A stretch of DNA of 64,000 nucleotides from Chitinophaga pinensis (GCA_945872085.1 CAMBYG010000002.1:55997-119996), one strand, 5' to 3'. Positions 48,981 through 58,453 are shown, counted from the stretch's first letter. A program made the numbers and translations. The notes: generated by a model from the letters alone, not told the origin.

Positions 48981-50477
48981 TTATTGAATCGTATATGAGA
49001 CGGTACCGTCTTTTTCATCTTTTAAAATAACCCCTGCCTCCATCAATTGATTGCGTATTTGATCAGAAACAGCAAAATCTTTGCGTTGTTTTGCTTCTTT
49101 ACGAAGGGTAATCAATACTTGCAACACCTTATCCATAGCTCCGTTTTGCGAACTAGCTTGTATAGCTTGTAGCCCTAAAATAGTTTCTAAGTAATTTTTA
49201 AAGGTGGCTTGCAATACATTAAAGCAATCTTCTGTAATAGATCCTATGGGAATCAAATTTGCTTTGAAGCTATTAATCGTTGAGGTGAGATCAAATAAGG
49301 CAGCAATAACTTTTGCCGTATTAAAATCATCATTCATATACTCCTCACAAGCATTACAAATTGCTGTAATTTCTTGATTTAATGTTTCATTTATTCCTTC
49401 CTTAGCAGCCGTATAACTTAATTGCTTAAGCACTTCATAGGCTTCCCATAATCTTTTCAGAGCTTTCTCGGATGCTTGCAAAGCTTCGTTTGAAAAATCT
49501 AAGGTGCTACGGTAATGTGTTTGTAAAATATAAAAACGCACCACCATAGGATGGTAAGCTTGTTCTAATATTGGATGAGAACCACTAAATAATTCTGTTA
49601 GTTTAATAACATTATTATAGCTCTTACCCATTTTTTTACCATTGATGGTAATCATATTATTATGCATCCAATAATTTACCGGTGCATGATCGTGTACAAT
49701 GGTAGATTGTGCTATCTCACTTTCATGATGGGGGAATTGCAAATCCATACCACCGCCGTGAATATCAAATTGTACGCCTAAGTATTTACTAGCCATTGCC
49801 GAGCACTCAATATGCCAACCGGGGAAACCTTCTCCCCATGGACTCTCCCATCGCATAATATGCTCAGGCGGAGCAGCTTTCCACAATGCAAAATCTACTT
49901 TATTTCTTTTCTCATCTTGCCCGTCTAATGCTCTTGTAGTCTCTAATAAATCATCTAGTATGCGACCCGATAATTTTCCATAGGGATAGTTTGCTGCATA
50001 TTTTTTAACATCGAAATAAACCGATCCATTTACCTCATAAGCGTAGCCTTTCTCTATAATTTTTTTTATCATACTTATTTGCTCAATAATATGACCGGTA
50101 GCTGTTGGTTCAATACTAGGCTCCAAAGTATTGAATGCGCGCATACCCCAATGGAATAGGTTAGTGTATTTATGCACCAATTCCATAGGTTCTAATTGTT
50201 CTAATTTTGCTTTATCATTTACCTTGTCCGTAGCATCTCTTCCCTCTTCTTCAAAATGACCAGCATCGGTAATATTACGCACATAGCGTACTTTATAATT
50301 CAAGAATTGTAAATAACGATTCACTACATCAAATGTAATGTAGGGACGGGCATGCCCTAAATGAGATTCTCCAGAAACGGTTGGTCCGCACACATACAAA
50401 CCAACATGACCGGGTGTAATGGGGGTAAAGACTTCCTTTTCTCTAGTTAGGGAATTATATAGGCTCAGTTGACTCAT
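48981..50477 (-). CDS. cysS: Cysteine-tRNA ligase
   Basis: It charges tRNA-Cys. The class I synthetase has C30 in YVCGPTVSG as a zinc ligand, HLGH (39-42) in place of HIGH, WHIECSAM and IHGGGMDLQFPHHESEIAQ in the zinc/active site, and KMGKS in place of KMSKS. Those are conservative changes also seen in this phylum. I chose ATG 50477 (MSQLSLYNSL, 498 residues); the frame extends upstream to 50498 with no family residues. It sits mid-operon, 33 bases after the EEP gene... stop order on the minus strand. Confidence 0.97.
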   Translation of the reverse strand: MSQLSLYNSLTREKEVFTPITPGHVGLYVCGPTVSGESHLGHARPYITFDVVNRYLQFLNYKVRYVRNITDAGHFEEEGRDATDKVNDKAKLEQLEPMELVHKYTNLFHWGMRAFNTLEPSIEPTATGHIIEQISMIKKIIEKGYAYEVNGSVYFDVKKYAANYPYGKLSGRILDDLLETTRALDGQDEKRNKVDFALWKAAPPEHIMRWESPWGEGFPGWHIECSAMASKYLGVQFDIHGGGMDLQFPHHESEIAQSTIVHDHAPVNYWMHNNMITINGKKMGKSYNNVIKLTELFSGSHPILEQAYHPMVVRFYILQTHYRSTLDFSNEALQASEKALKRLWEAYEVLKQLSYTAAKEGINETLNQEITAICNACEEYMNDDFNTAKVIAALFDLTSTINSFKANLIPIGSITEDCFNVLQATFKNYLETILGLQAIQASSQNGAMDKVLQVLITLRKEAKQRKDFAVSDQIRNQLMEAGVILKDEKDGTVSYTIQ

Positions 50478-50510
50478 AAATTCAAAATAATAATGCAAAA
50501 ATAAGGTATT

Positions 50511-51647
50511 CTATTGGCTTTGTGCTACCAATTTAAAGGTAGCCATCACAGGATTATGATCGGAATAGGCAGCCATCTTAGGACAATCGAACGATTGGAT
50601 CTCTCCAATTCGATGTTCATAAAAAATATAATCGATGCGTAATGTAGGTGAGAACAAATTATAGGTTCTGCCAAAACCACTTCCTTTCTCTACAAATGCA
50701 TCGAGCATGTTGCCTTTTAAGGCCTTATAAACAAAGGAACCTGGGAGGTCATTAAAATCGCCACAAACTACTGTAGGATGAGGGCTCGCAGCAATCAATT
50801 CTTTAATTTTAGACGCTTGCATGGCCCTGTTTTTATAAGCAACCGCAAATCGATTTATAAATAAGCGTGCATATTGATAGGTATAACCTAGTTTATTAAA
50901 ATCCTTTTTTAAAACTTGAATATTCTTTTTCTCTGCATCGCTCAAGCCAAATGTTTTTAAATGTAATACTATTACACGTATTATTTGCTTCGTTGGCATT
51001 TGCATATCCGCTAATAAAATCGCATCATTATCTGCCAATTCAATTTCTTCAAAATGCTGGATGGGATATTTGCTAAATAAGGCAGTGCCCGTTAAATAAG
51101 CTCCAATTTTATGTGCGGCAACAAAGCGAAATTCTTTGTAGCCATTTTTTTTAATAATGGATTGCGTGTAGGGTTTTAATTGATTACTAGCCAAACATCT
51201 AAACTCAGGCAAACACAGCACATCAACTTGTTGTTGCTCAATAAAATCTTGTATACCCTCCGGCACTGATTTTTTAAAAGGAACAGTATAAACACCCAAT
51301 CCATGTACATTCCAAGACATGATGGAACAACTGGAATCACTACTAGCTGCTTTTACAGTAGGACTATGAAAGGCAAACAAGGGCAGCACTATAGAATGTG
51401 CAATCAATAAAGTAGTAAGTGATAAAAAGGCACGGTATTTTTTAGACGTAAATAACCATAGCACTATAAAGATGCTGTTTATAAAAACAGCAAAGGGGGT
51501 AGTAAGCGAAAATAAGGCTAAATTAGAAATGGATAATGCACTAATAAAAGAAGCCCAAAAGCAAGCCAATAACCACCCAATAGCTAATAAATTAGCTAAC
51601 AACAAACTGTTGCGCACAACAGTACGGATGCCTTGCCATGCTTGCAT
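50511..51647 (-). CDS. Membrane-anchored endonuclease/exonuclease/phosphatase (EEP) family protein
   Basis: This 378-residue protein has about three N-terminal membrane helices (to about residue 95), then an EEP domain with MSWNVHGLGVY, LPEF (metal Glu), VVCGDFNDLPGS (metal Asp, Asn) and the terminal YSDHNPVMATF (catalytic His). Such proteins hydrolyse phosphodiesters in nucleic acids, phospholipids or inositol phosphates; the substrate is unknown. The gene starts four bases after the upstream rhomboid-like gene stop and is followed by cysS. Confidence 0.9.
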   Translation of the reverse strand: MQAWQGIRTVVRNSLLLANLLAIGWLLACFWASFISALSISNLALFSLTTPFAVFINSIFIVLWLFTSKKYRAFLSLTTLLIAHSIVLPLFAFHSPTVKAASSDSSCSIMSWNVHGLGVYTVPFKKSVPEGIQDFIEQQQVDVLCLPEFRCLASNQLKPYTQSIIKKNGYKEFRFVAAHKIGAYLTGTALFSKYPIQHFEEIELADNDAILLADMQMPTKQIIRVIVLHLKTFGLSDAEKKNIQVLKKDFNKLGYTYQYARLFINRFAVAYKNRAMQASKIKELIAASPHPTVVCGDFNDLPGSFVYKALKGNMLDAFVEKGSGFGRTYNLFSPTLRIDYIFYEHRIGEIQSFDCPKMAAYSDHNPVMATFKLVAQSQ

Positions 51648-51650
51648 AAA

Positions 51651-52481
51651 TTAAGATTGCGATAGTTCTTTTAGTTGTTCTTGTTCTTTAGCAGAAAGCG
51701 ACTCCATACCCGACTCATGAATTTTATCTAGTAAGGTATCTAAAGCCGATTTTTTTTCTTCTACTTCTTTTATAGCTTTTTGGTGCTGATTAATAGTTTT
51801 TGCTTCTAAAAAGCTGAATAAGTCATATACCCAAGTGCCTATTGGAATTCCTCTTCGTAGTATTTTAATATATAAGAAACCACTTAGCGCAGCACTCAAT
51901 AACAAGGCCAATTTTGGAAGTGAAGTGTAAAAATTTACAAACGATAAGGCTGCATAAATCAATACTACAGCATACATAGGAATAGCCAACTGATCGCCTA
52001 CATAGAGCTTATGTTTAGGAGATAAGGTGATGATAGCTACTCCTAGCGCCATAACACCCGCATATGAACCCAACATCCAATTTACGTACATGTAATTTTG
52101 CAAGGGTAATAATTGAATGCCTAAGAAACATAAGCCACCAATTATAGTACCATAGACAAAAATGGGTATTACTTGCTTATAACCCACCAAGTTTTGAATG
52201 GCTTGGGCAAAGGTATAGGCCCATATCATATTCGTAACCCATTCCCAAAAACCTATGTGTACCCATGCATAAGAAAAGAGGGTCCACCATACATGAGGAA
52301 ATTGATGCACTTCTGGCAATGCGGTATTAGAAGCCGTTCTACTCATCGCATCTATACCGGTAATGCCCAGTATGAGCATGACTACGCGTGTGAAATGGAA
52401 AATTATAAAACCAGTACCTGTTGCAACGATTAATTGCATGGCACCATTTTTTTTATAGGGAGCTATTTGTGTTCGTTTCAT
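51651..52481 (-). CDS. Rhomboid-like membrane protein lacking the catalytic pair
   Basis: This 276-residue protein has six predicted membrane helices in the rhomboid pattern (LFSYAWVHIGFWEWVTNMIWAYTFAQAI aligns with TM2 of its neighbour). Where the neighbour has GASGAVFG, this one has GSYAGVMA (138-145), without the Gly-x-Ser-Gly serine. The TM6 His has no counterpart in LPKLALLLSAALSGFLY. It is therefore probably a pseudoprotease. The C-terminus has a cytoplasmic helix and a short Ser/Leu-rich acidic tail (SGMESLSAKEQEQL) common in Bacteroidota rhomboids. It lies three bases from the active rhomboid gene on the same strand. Confidence 0.82.
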   Translation of the reverse strand: MKRTQIAPYKKNGAMQLIVATGTGFIIFHFTRVVMLILGITGIDAMSRTASNTALPEVHQFPHVWWTLFSYAWVHIGFWEWVTNMIWAYTFAQAIQNLVGYKQVIPIFVYGTIIGGLCFLGIQLLPLQNYMYVNWMLGSYAGVMALGVAIITLSPKHKLYVGDQLAIPMYAVVLIYAALSFVNFYTSLPKLALLLSAALSGFLYIKILRRGIPIGTWVYDLFSFLEAKTINQHQKAIKEVEEKKSALDTLLDKIHESGMESLSAKEQEQLKELSQS

Positions 52482-52484
52482 GAA

Positions 52485-53303
52485 TTAATAAAAATGAGTT
52501 CGATCGTGTTTTTTCCAATAGGTTAAAATAATAAAAGCCATCAACATGCCTCCTAAATGGGCATAATGCGCAATATTGTCGCCAGCAGAGTTTTGAACAC
52601 CTGCATACAATTCAAATAAAGCATAAAGCGCTACAAAATATTTTGCTTTGATGGGCATTAAGAAATAAATGTAAAGCAAGGTATTGGGAAATAAATAGCC
52701 AAATGCAAATAGTAAGCCAAAAACAGCTCCAGAAGCCCCTACCGTAGCTTGGTTGTATAATACATTTTGATACTGAATCACTAAGTGATTCGATGCATTG
52801 ATAAACCTATTATCACTGGGATTGTCCATCCATGCATTAATAAAATCTTGAAAAGGGGCTAAGTTTATGCCTTGATGTTTTACAAACAAGGTAAATTGAT
52901 CTACACTGGGCTGTTGTTGATAGAGCTCAAATGCATGTTGGAATTGTGCATATTCGTAAGATAAAACGCCCAAATGCATGCAAGCTGCACCGATACCCGT
53001 AACCATGTAAAACAATAAGAAACGCTGACTGCCCCAGGTATTTTCTAATACGCTACCAAACATCCAAAGGGCAAACATATTGGAGAGCAAATGCATAAAA
53101 TTGCCATGCATAAACATGTGTGTTAACAATTGCCATGGCTTGAAATAATCGGAGCGCCAATAATGCAAACCCAAATATTGTGATAAGTCGATCTGCATGC
53201 GCTCCAAGGTAAATTGCAAGGCTAAAAATAAAACATTGATGATAATCAAATTTTTAACCACCGGTGGCATGGAGCTAAATCTATTAGACCTATAACTATT
53301 CAT
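52485..53303 (-). CDS. Rhomboid-family intramembrane serine protease
   Basis: This 272-residue, six-helix rhomboid has the catalytic Ser191 in VGASGAVFGL and His249 in HYAHLGGM, with the TM2 motif HMFMHGNFMHLLSNM. A hydrophilic stretch of about 70 residues (115-185) sits between TM3 and TM4, longer than in GlpG. It cleaves transmembrane substrates within the membrane; none are known here. It is directly followed, after three bases, by the rhomboid-like pseudoprotease gene, so the two products probably act together or share substrates. Confidence 0.93.
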   Translation of the reverse strand: MNSYRSNRFSSMPPVVKNLIIINVLFLALQFTLERMQIDLSQYLGLHYWRSDYFKPWQLLTHMFMHGNFMHLLSNMFALWMFGSVLENTWGSQRFLLFYMVTGIGAACMHLGVLSYEYAQFQHAFELYQQQPSVDQFTLFVKHQGINLAPFQDFINAWMDNPSDNRFINASNHLVIQYQNVLYNQATVGASGAVFGLLFAFGYLFPNTLLYIYFLMPIKAKYFVALYALFELYAGVQNSAGDNIAHYAHLGGMLMAFIILTYWKKHDRTHFY

Positions 53304-53343
53304 TGCTATTCATTTTTATTATCGAGATACAAGATACATTGTT

Positions 53344-54669
53344 TTAAACGTTATTATTTAAAATGCTCAAGACATTCTCTTTTTTAAGAATTTTATAACC
53401 AATTCGGTCGGTAGAAATACCTTTTTTTAGTTCATAACTAAAGCTATAGGTATCATCGCTTTGTTCTTGGATTTCAAAATAAGCAAATTGCACTTTTTCG
53501 TTGTTCTGAAAATGTTCTGCTGCTTCATATAAATGAGTTGACAATATCATCAACTGTTGCTCTTGATGCAATAAGCCTTCTAAAATAGCTTTAGTACATT
53601 CATTAGCATCATGCACATTGGTGCCTTTAAACAATTCATCCATCAGGAGTAATAATCCTTTATGTGCTACAACAGAGGATACTGTTTGCTTAATCCGTTG
53701 TACTTCCGACATGAAATAGCTTTCCCCTTTAAATAAATCGTCGGTAATTTGCATATTCGTTACCAAACCATTTCTAAAACTCACTGTTAGCTTTTTAGCT
53801 GGCACTCCCATTCCTAAATGCGCTAATACGGTAGCAATACCTACAGCACGTATACAAGTGGTTTTGCCAGACATGTTAGCACCTGTTAAAATGAGTAAGG
53901 GTTGCGCTTTACTAAGCGTAAGTGAAAAGGGTATGGCCTCAGCAAGTAAAGGATGCACTAATTGTAACGCATCAAAAACATTATCTTCTGTTGCGGCAAT
54001 AGTAGGAAATACCCATTCGTATTGATTAGTAGCCTTAGCCATGGCTAAAAAAGCATCTAGCTGTGCCAATTGTTCAATAGCTTTATGCGTACTAGATTTT
54101 AATACTCTTCGTGCTTGATAAACAAAAAGTTCTTTATCATGAAAAGTCGGGACTTTCTTCGCAGACACTATATTTTTAAGCAGCTCTTGTTCTAAAATAC
54201 CATTCCAAATGGCTAATTGCTTAGCCAAGCTTTCGGGCACCTCCCGCTTTTGAAAATACGCACAAAGTGCTGCTAGTCCCGAATAAAAATCAACAAATTG
54301 CTGATAGGTAGATTGTATAAAAGCATATGCAGATTGCTGAAAAACTTTCTTTAGAAATGTTTGCAAGAAAAAAGAATAGCTACTAGGCACACCGGTAAAT
54401 GTATCTGCAGTTTCAAAAAATTGCTCGAGCAATAAGAGTGTGCCATTGCTAATGGTGGAGGGCCAGCAAGTGGTATGCTGCACCATAAACTGAATAGTTT
54501 GTTGCTGTGCAATGCAATCCTCCCAAGTAGCAGGCGTTTTTAATACTAATTGTTTGAGATACTGTTTCCCTTGTGAGCTTATCGTAAAATCGATATGCTC
54601 AAAGAGGCTTTTTTGACCTTCTTCTGGGAAAATATGCAAATCCTTTTTGGATTGCTTATCTAGTATCAT
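53344..54669 (-). CDS. MutS-like DNA-binding ATPase (stand-alone C-terminal part)
   Basis: This 441-residue protein has the MutS family ATPase: Walker A ANMSGKTTCIRAVG, Walker B LLLMDELFKGTNVHDANE, and ILSTHLYEAAEHF. The N-terminal mismatch-recognition and connector domains of MutS (about 800 residues) are absent, so it is not a canonical mismatch-repair protein; a helical lever-like region precedes the ATPase. Small MutS-like ATPases of this shape are common in Bacteroidota, with unclear role. The start codon overlaps the end of pyrC by four bases (ATGA). Confidence 0.88.
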   Translation of the reverse strand: MILDKQSKKDLHIFPEEGQKSLFEHIDFTISSQGKQYLKQLVLKTPATWEDCIAQQQTIQFMVQHTTCWPSTISNGTLLLLEQFFETADTFTGVPSSYSFFLQTFLKKVFQQSAYAFIQSTYQQFVDFYSGLAALCAYFQKREVPESLAKQLAIWNGILEQELLKNIVSAKKVPTFHDKELFVYQARRVLKSSTHKAIEQLAQLDAFLAMAKATNQYEWVFPTIAATEDNVFDALQLVHPLLAEAIPFSLTLSKAQPLLILTGANMSGKTTCIRAVGIATVLAHLGMGVPAKKLTVSFRNGLVTNMQITDDLFKGESYFMSEVQRIKQTVSSVVAHKGLLLLMDELFKGTNVHDANECTKAILEGLLHQEQQLMILSTHLYEAAEHFQNNEKVQFAYFEIQEQSDDTYSFSYELKKGISTDRIGYKILKKENVLSILNNNV

Positions 54670-56000
54670 GCTCTGTCAAATTTTAATCGCATGCCATAGA
54701 CACCATCTATCACTTTTGATTGCTCATATACTATGACTCCATTTACAATTGTAGTATGAATGGAGCTTGTAAATTCAGTATCTTCCAAAGGCGACCATTG
54801 ACACTTATATAATAAAGATGCTTTGGTAACCGTAGTTGGGGTATCTAAGTCTACCAAAACTAAATCGGCATAATACCCTTCTCTGATAAAGCCGCGCTCT
54901 GCTATCTGAAAACAAATAGCTGGCGCATGCGCCATTTTCTCTACTACCTTTTCTATACTGATAATTCCTTTTTTTACATAAGACAGCATCATTTGCACAC
55001 TGTGTTGTACCAGCGGCAATCCGGCAGGTGCTGCACTATACGCCTGTTGTTTTTCTTCCCATGTATGCGGTGCATGATCGGTAGCTATGATATCTAAGGT
55101 GTCATCTAAAAGTGCTTTCCAAAGTGCTTCTTTATTTTCAGGCGCTTTAATAGCTGGATTACATTTAATTTGATTGCCTAAACGTTCATAATCATCAGCT
55201 GTAAAATGCAAATGATGCACACATACTTCATTCGTAATTTTTTTGTCTTTCAACGGAAGCATATTAGAAAAAAGTCCAAGTTCTTTTGCGGTGCTTATAT
55301 GTAATACATGCAAACGTGTATCATACTGTTGTGCTATTTGAATAGCGGCTAAAGTACTTTCATAGCAAGCATGCACATCACGAATCAATGGATGAAAGCG
55401 AGCGTGATCTGGATTTGGATAATTTAATTTGTTAGCGGCAATAATAGATTCATTTTCACAATGTGTTGCAATTAATACTTCCGCTTCTGAAAATATTTTA
55501 TGCAATACGGTATAGTTATCTACCAACATATTACCCGTACTAGAACCCATAAATATTTTAATGCCGCAAATATCCTTTTTCTTCTTATTGGTTTTGAGCA
55601 CTTCTTCCACATTATCATTAGAGACACCCATGAAAAAAGAATAATTAGCCGGTGAGCAGGCACTAGCTATCGCATATTTTTGTTCCAACAATTCTTGTGT
55701 TAATGCCGCCGGTACTGTATTTGGCATTTCCATAAAGGTAGTAACACCACCTGCTACGGCAGCACGAGATTCTGTTTGAATAGAAGCTTTATGCGTTAAG
55801 CCCGGTTCTCTAAAATGCACCTGATCATCGATAGCACCTGGCAATAAATATTTGCCATTAGCATCTATCACCTGCATCTCTGGTGTAGCAGATATGGATG
55901 TATCTATACGCTCAATTCGTTGTCCTTTAATCAATACATCTTGTACTTTTATTGTACCTTCGTTGACAACATGAGCGTTCTTAATGAGTATCTTATTCAT
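54666..56000 (-). CDS. pyrC: Dihydroorotase (class I)
   Basis: It cyclises carbamoyl-aspartate to dihydroorotate in pyrimidine synthesis. The 444-residue amidohydrolase has LLPGAIDDQVHFREPG at the N-terminus. The usual HxH pair reads QxH, a substitution I believe is frequent in Bacteroidota PyrC. Other metal and catalytic residues are seen: carboxylated Lys in CGIKIFMGSS, His in ATHCEN and LHVLHIST, and Asp in IIATDHAPH. The start is ATG at 56000. First gene of the nine-gene minus-strand run. Confidence 0.96.
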   Translation of the reverse strand: MNKILIKNAHVVNEGTIKVQDVLIKGQRIERIDTSISATPEMQVIDANGKYLLPGAIDDQVHFREPGLTHKASIQTESRAAVAGGVTTFMEMPNTVPAALTQELLEQKYAIASACSPANYSFFMGVSNDNVEEVLKTNKKKKDICGIKIFMGSSTGNMLVDNYTVLHKIFSEAEVLIATHCENESIIAANKLNYPNPDHARFHPLIRDVHACYESTLAAIQIAQQYDTRLHVLHISTAKELGLFSNMLPLKDKKITNEVCVHHLHFTADDYERLGNQIKCNPAIKAPENKEALWKALLDDTLDIIATDHAPHTWEEKQQAYSAAPAGLPLVQHSVQMMLSYVKKGIISIEKVVEKMAHAPAICFQIAERGFIREGYYADLVLVDLDTPTTVTKASLLYKCQWSPLEDTEFTSSIHTTIVNGVIVYEQSKVIDGVYGMRLKFDRA

Positions 56001-56088
56001 GACAGGTATACTGTTTATGTGATTATTATTTTAGTAAAATTAAGCTGTTTATTTCAAGGAATAATTTTTAATAATAAAAAATAATTTA

Positions 56089-57756
56089 ATGGTGAATTTA
56101 TTTAAGAAAAGCACCCTGTTATGCCTGATGGCCCTTTCGAGCTTAGTACAAGCGCAAACCCGTTATATAGGTAAATCTCAAGAGTTACAAGAACAAATTG
56201 ATCGATTAGAAGCCCTGCAAGAATCCTGCCTTCCTTATTGGAATAGCGCTATAAAACCTTTTAATAGCAATGCGATTATGCCTTTTTTGGCTAGTTTAGA
56301 TACCACCTATCAGCAAGCTGATGCTATTGATAAATATGGGATAGAGAAAATTACAAACGCCTATTTATTTGTACCCGTTAAATTTCCACAAACCAAGCGT
56401 AGCATTTTAAAAGCTTTTTATAAAGACGCTTACAATGGATTTATATACCAAGAACCCAATATTATACAATTAGCGATCAATCCGCTTTTGAATTTCCAAG
56501 TTGGTTCAGAAAAAAATAGACTAAGTGGCAATTTAGTAAATACTCGAGGCATTGCGGTAAACGGAATACTGGTAAATAAAATAGCCTTTTATGCTGCCTT
56601 CTGCGACAATCAAGAAAATCCTTTGTCGTATATAGACAACCTTGCAAGTAAACAACAAGCCTTTCCTGGTGTTGATTATTATTTAAATAGAGCGACTAAT
56701 CATTACGATTATTTAACGGCCCAAACCTATATTCAATTCCCATTAGTAAAAAAATATGTTCAGGCGCAAGTAGGCTATGGCAAACAATTTTGGGGCTACG
56801 GACAGCGTTCTTTATTCGTAAGCGACTATGGCGCAAGTGCACCCTATTTGCATATCCATAGTCAGTTCAAAAAATTTAGTTATGATAATCTTTATATGGA
56901 ATTAACACCTCAGTATACTAGAGGCAAGGATCAGGTACTCGACCACAAATATGCTACCCTACATCACTTAACTATGCAGGTGCACCCCAAACTAGAAGTG
57001 GGACTTTTCGAAGCCGTAGTATTTGGCAGACCCAATCGTTACGAAATCAGTTATTTAAACCCAATAATATTATTGCGCCAAGCCGAGCGCTCACAAGGCA
57101 GTCCCGACAATGCTATGCTAGGCTTTGATTTCAAATGGAAAGCGCCCAATCATGTGCAAGTATATGGGCAGTTATTGTTAGATGAATTTAATGTAAAAGA
57201 AATGACCCATAGCAATGGCTGGTGGGCCAATAAATACGGATTTCAATTGGGTATCAAAGCCTATAATATATTTAAGATTCCACATTTAGATGCTCAAGTA
57301 GAATATAATCATGTACGACCGTTTACTTATGCGCGCGATTCGGCAAGCAATTATACCCATTACAACCAAGCCATAGCGCACCCTTTAGGCGCTGGATTTA
57401 GAGAGTGCATAGGCATATTGCGTTATCAATGGCAAAAAAAATGGAGCTGCAGTATACAACAAGTGATCTATGCAAAAGGCGTAGATACGGGATCTAGCAA
57501 TTTTGGAAATAATATTTTTACCGCCTATAATACAAGAGTTCAAGACTATGGATTTCAAACCATTTCAGGTATAAAGAGCAAAGGTGCTTATACCAATTTT
57601 CACATAGCCTATGAATGTATACCCAATTTGTATTTAGAGGCTGGTTTTATTCAGAGAACCTTGAGCTATCAAGCATCGCAATTGCCCGAAGAAAAAACAA
57701 GTGCTATATATAGCGGTATCCGCTGGAACATGGCAAGAAGAACCGTTGATTTTTAA
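56089..57756 (+). CDS. Wzi/RemB-like outer-membrane beta-barrel protein
   Basis: This 555-residue exported protein has a signal peptide (LLCLMALSSLVQAQ), a periplasmic helical region, then a large barrel with conserved patches (YGKQFWGYGQRSLFVSDYG; RSQGSPDNAMLGFDFKWK; EYNHVRPFTYA) that resemble the capsule-assembly Wzi superfamily and the Flavobacterium gliding-associated RemB. The function is not established here: polysaccharide surface attachment or a motility link is possible. It is a single gene divergent from pyrC and ends at a strong bidirectional terminator. Confidence 0.75.
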   Translation: MVNLFKKSTLLCLMALSSLVQAQTRYIGKSQELQEQIDRLEALQESCLPYWNSAIKPFNSNAIMPFLASLDTTYQQADAIDKYGIEKITNAYLFVPVKFPQTKRSILKAFYKDAYNGFIYQEPNIIQLAINPLLNFQVGSEKNRLSGNLVNTRGIAVNGILVNKIAFYAAFCDNQENPLSYIDNLASKQQAFPGVDYYLNRATNHYDYLTAQTYIQFPLVKKYVQAQVGYGKQFWGYGQRSLFVSDYGASAPYLHIHSQFKKFSYDNLYMELTPQYTRGKDQVLDHKYATLHHLTMQVHPKLEVGLFEAVVFGRPNRYEISYLNPIILLRQAERSQGSPDNAMLGFDFKWKAPNHVQVYGQLLLDEFNVKEMTHSNGWWANKYGFQLGIKAYNIFKIPHLDAQVEYNHVRPFTYARDSASNYTHYNQAIAHPLGAGFRECIGILRYQWQKKWSCSIQQVIYAKGVDTGSSNFGNNIFTAYNTRVQDYGFQTISGIKSKGAYTNFHIAYECIPNLYLEAGFIQRTLSYQASQLPEEKTSAIYSGIRWNMARRTVDF

Positions 57757-57785
57757 TTGTTAAAGTTTTGAGATAATAATCCTAT

Positions 57786-57820
57786 AAAAAAAGGGCTTCC
57801 AAATTGGAAGCCCTTTTTTT
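57786..57820. terminator. Bidirectional intrinsic terminator
   Basis: GGGCTTCC (57793-57800), loop AAATT, GGAAGCCC (57806-57813), flanked by an A-run (57786-57792) and a T-run (57814-57820). It serves the barrel gene and the convergent unknown gene. Confidence 0.87.
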
Positions 57821-57835
57821 ATAATTAGCTACATG

Positions 57836-58366
57836 CTATACTACTTCTAAATTATAGTCTTGATAAGTAGCACATAATTCTACAGCATAGTCTTTACTGA
57901 AATAAATTTTAGGATTGAATCTAGAAAATACAGGATAGCGTGTATCTGGTATAGACTTGTCGATAAAATTATAGCCCGCCAAAAACAATTGTTGGTCGGT
58001 AATTTTAACACGATACACTCTTCTGTGCTCATATTTATCCAACATTGCAATCAACTCATTTTTATCCATACGTGCTTGTGAAGTTAATTTTTCTACATGC
58101 ACCACTTCACCATTATCTGGTTTGTTGGTAAAACGCAATTCAAAATTATGCACAAAGCAACTGAGGCAATATACATTTTTATAAATAACAGCAGGATTGT
58201 TTTCGTCGCCAATAATGCGCACATCGGTTAAGCCCGATAAACGAAAGAACTCTAATAAACGTCTGTTTCTGCGTTCGATAACTTCTTTTGTAACGCCTTT
58301 GCCTGGCGCAGATGAAGGGTCTAAATTTGGATTATTTTCTTCGCGGGCAAGTGATAAATCTTTCAT
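57836..58366 (-). CDS. Conserved protein of unknown function
   Basis: This soluble protein is 176 residues from the ATG at 58366 (a TTG four codons upstream is less likely). It has no signal peptide or membrane helix. It reads as a charged N-terminal segment (PGKGVTKEVIERRNRRLLEFFRLSGLTDVRIIGDE) followed by mixed beta/alpha sequence with two nearby Cys (YCLSCFVHNFELRF) and a late PVFSRFNPKIYFSKDYA. I do not recognise a family. It is a single gene with a candidate promoter upstream. Confidence 0.6.
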   Translation of the reverse strand: MKDLSLAREENNPNLDPSSAPGKGVTKEVIERRNRRLLEFFRLSGLTDVRIIGDENNPAVIYKNVYCLSCFVHNFELRFTNKPDNGEVVHVEKLTSQARMDKNELIAMLDKYEHRRVYRVKITDQQLFLAGYNFIDKSIPDTRYPVFSRFNPKIYFSKDYAVELCATYQDYNLEVV

Positions 58367-58453
58367 AAATTTCAACAAATTTTAAAATGTTATTGGTTGT
58401 GTTTTGAATAAAAAAAACTTTATTTTAAATAGCAAATAGTACCTAAAGGTTTG

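Noticed and set aside
48981..50477. Defective cysteinyl-tRNA synthetase because of HLGH and KMGKS
   Set aside because: Both are conservative class I variants and the zinc and active-site motifs are otherwise complete.
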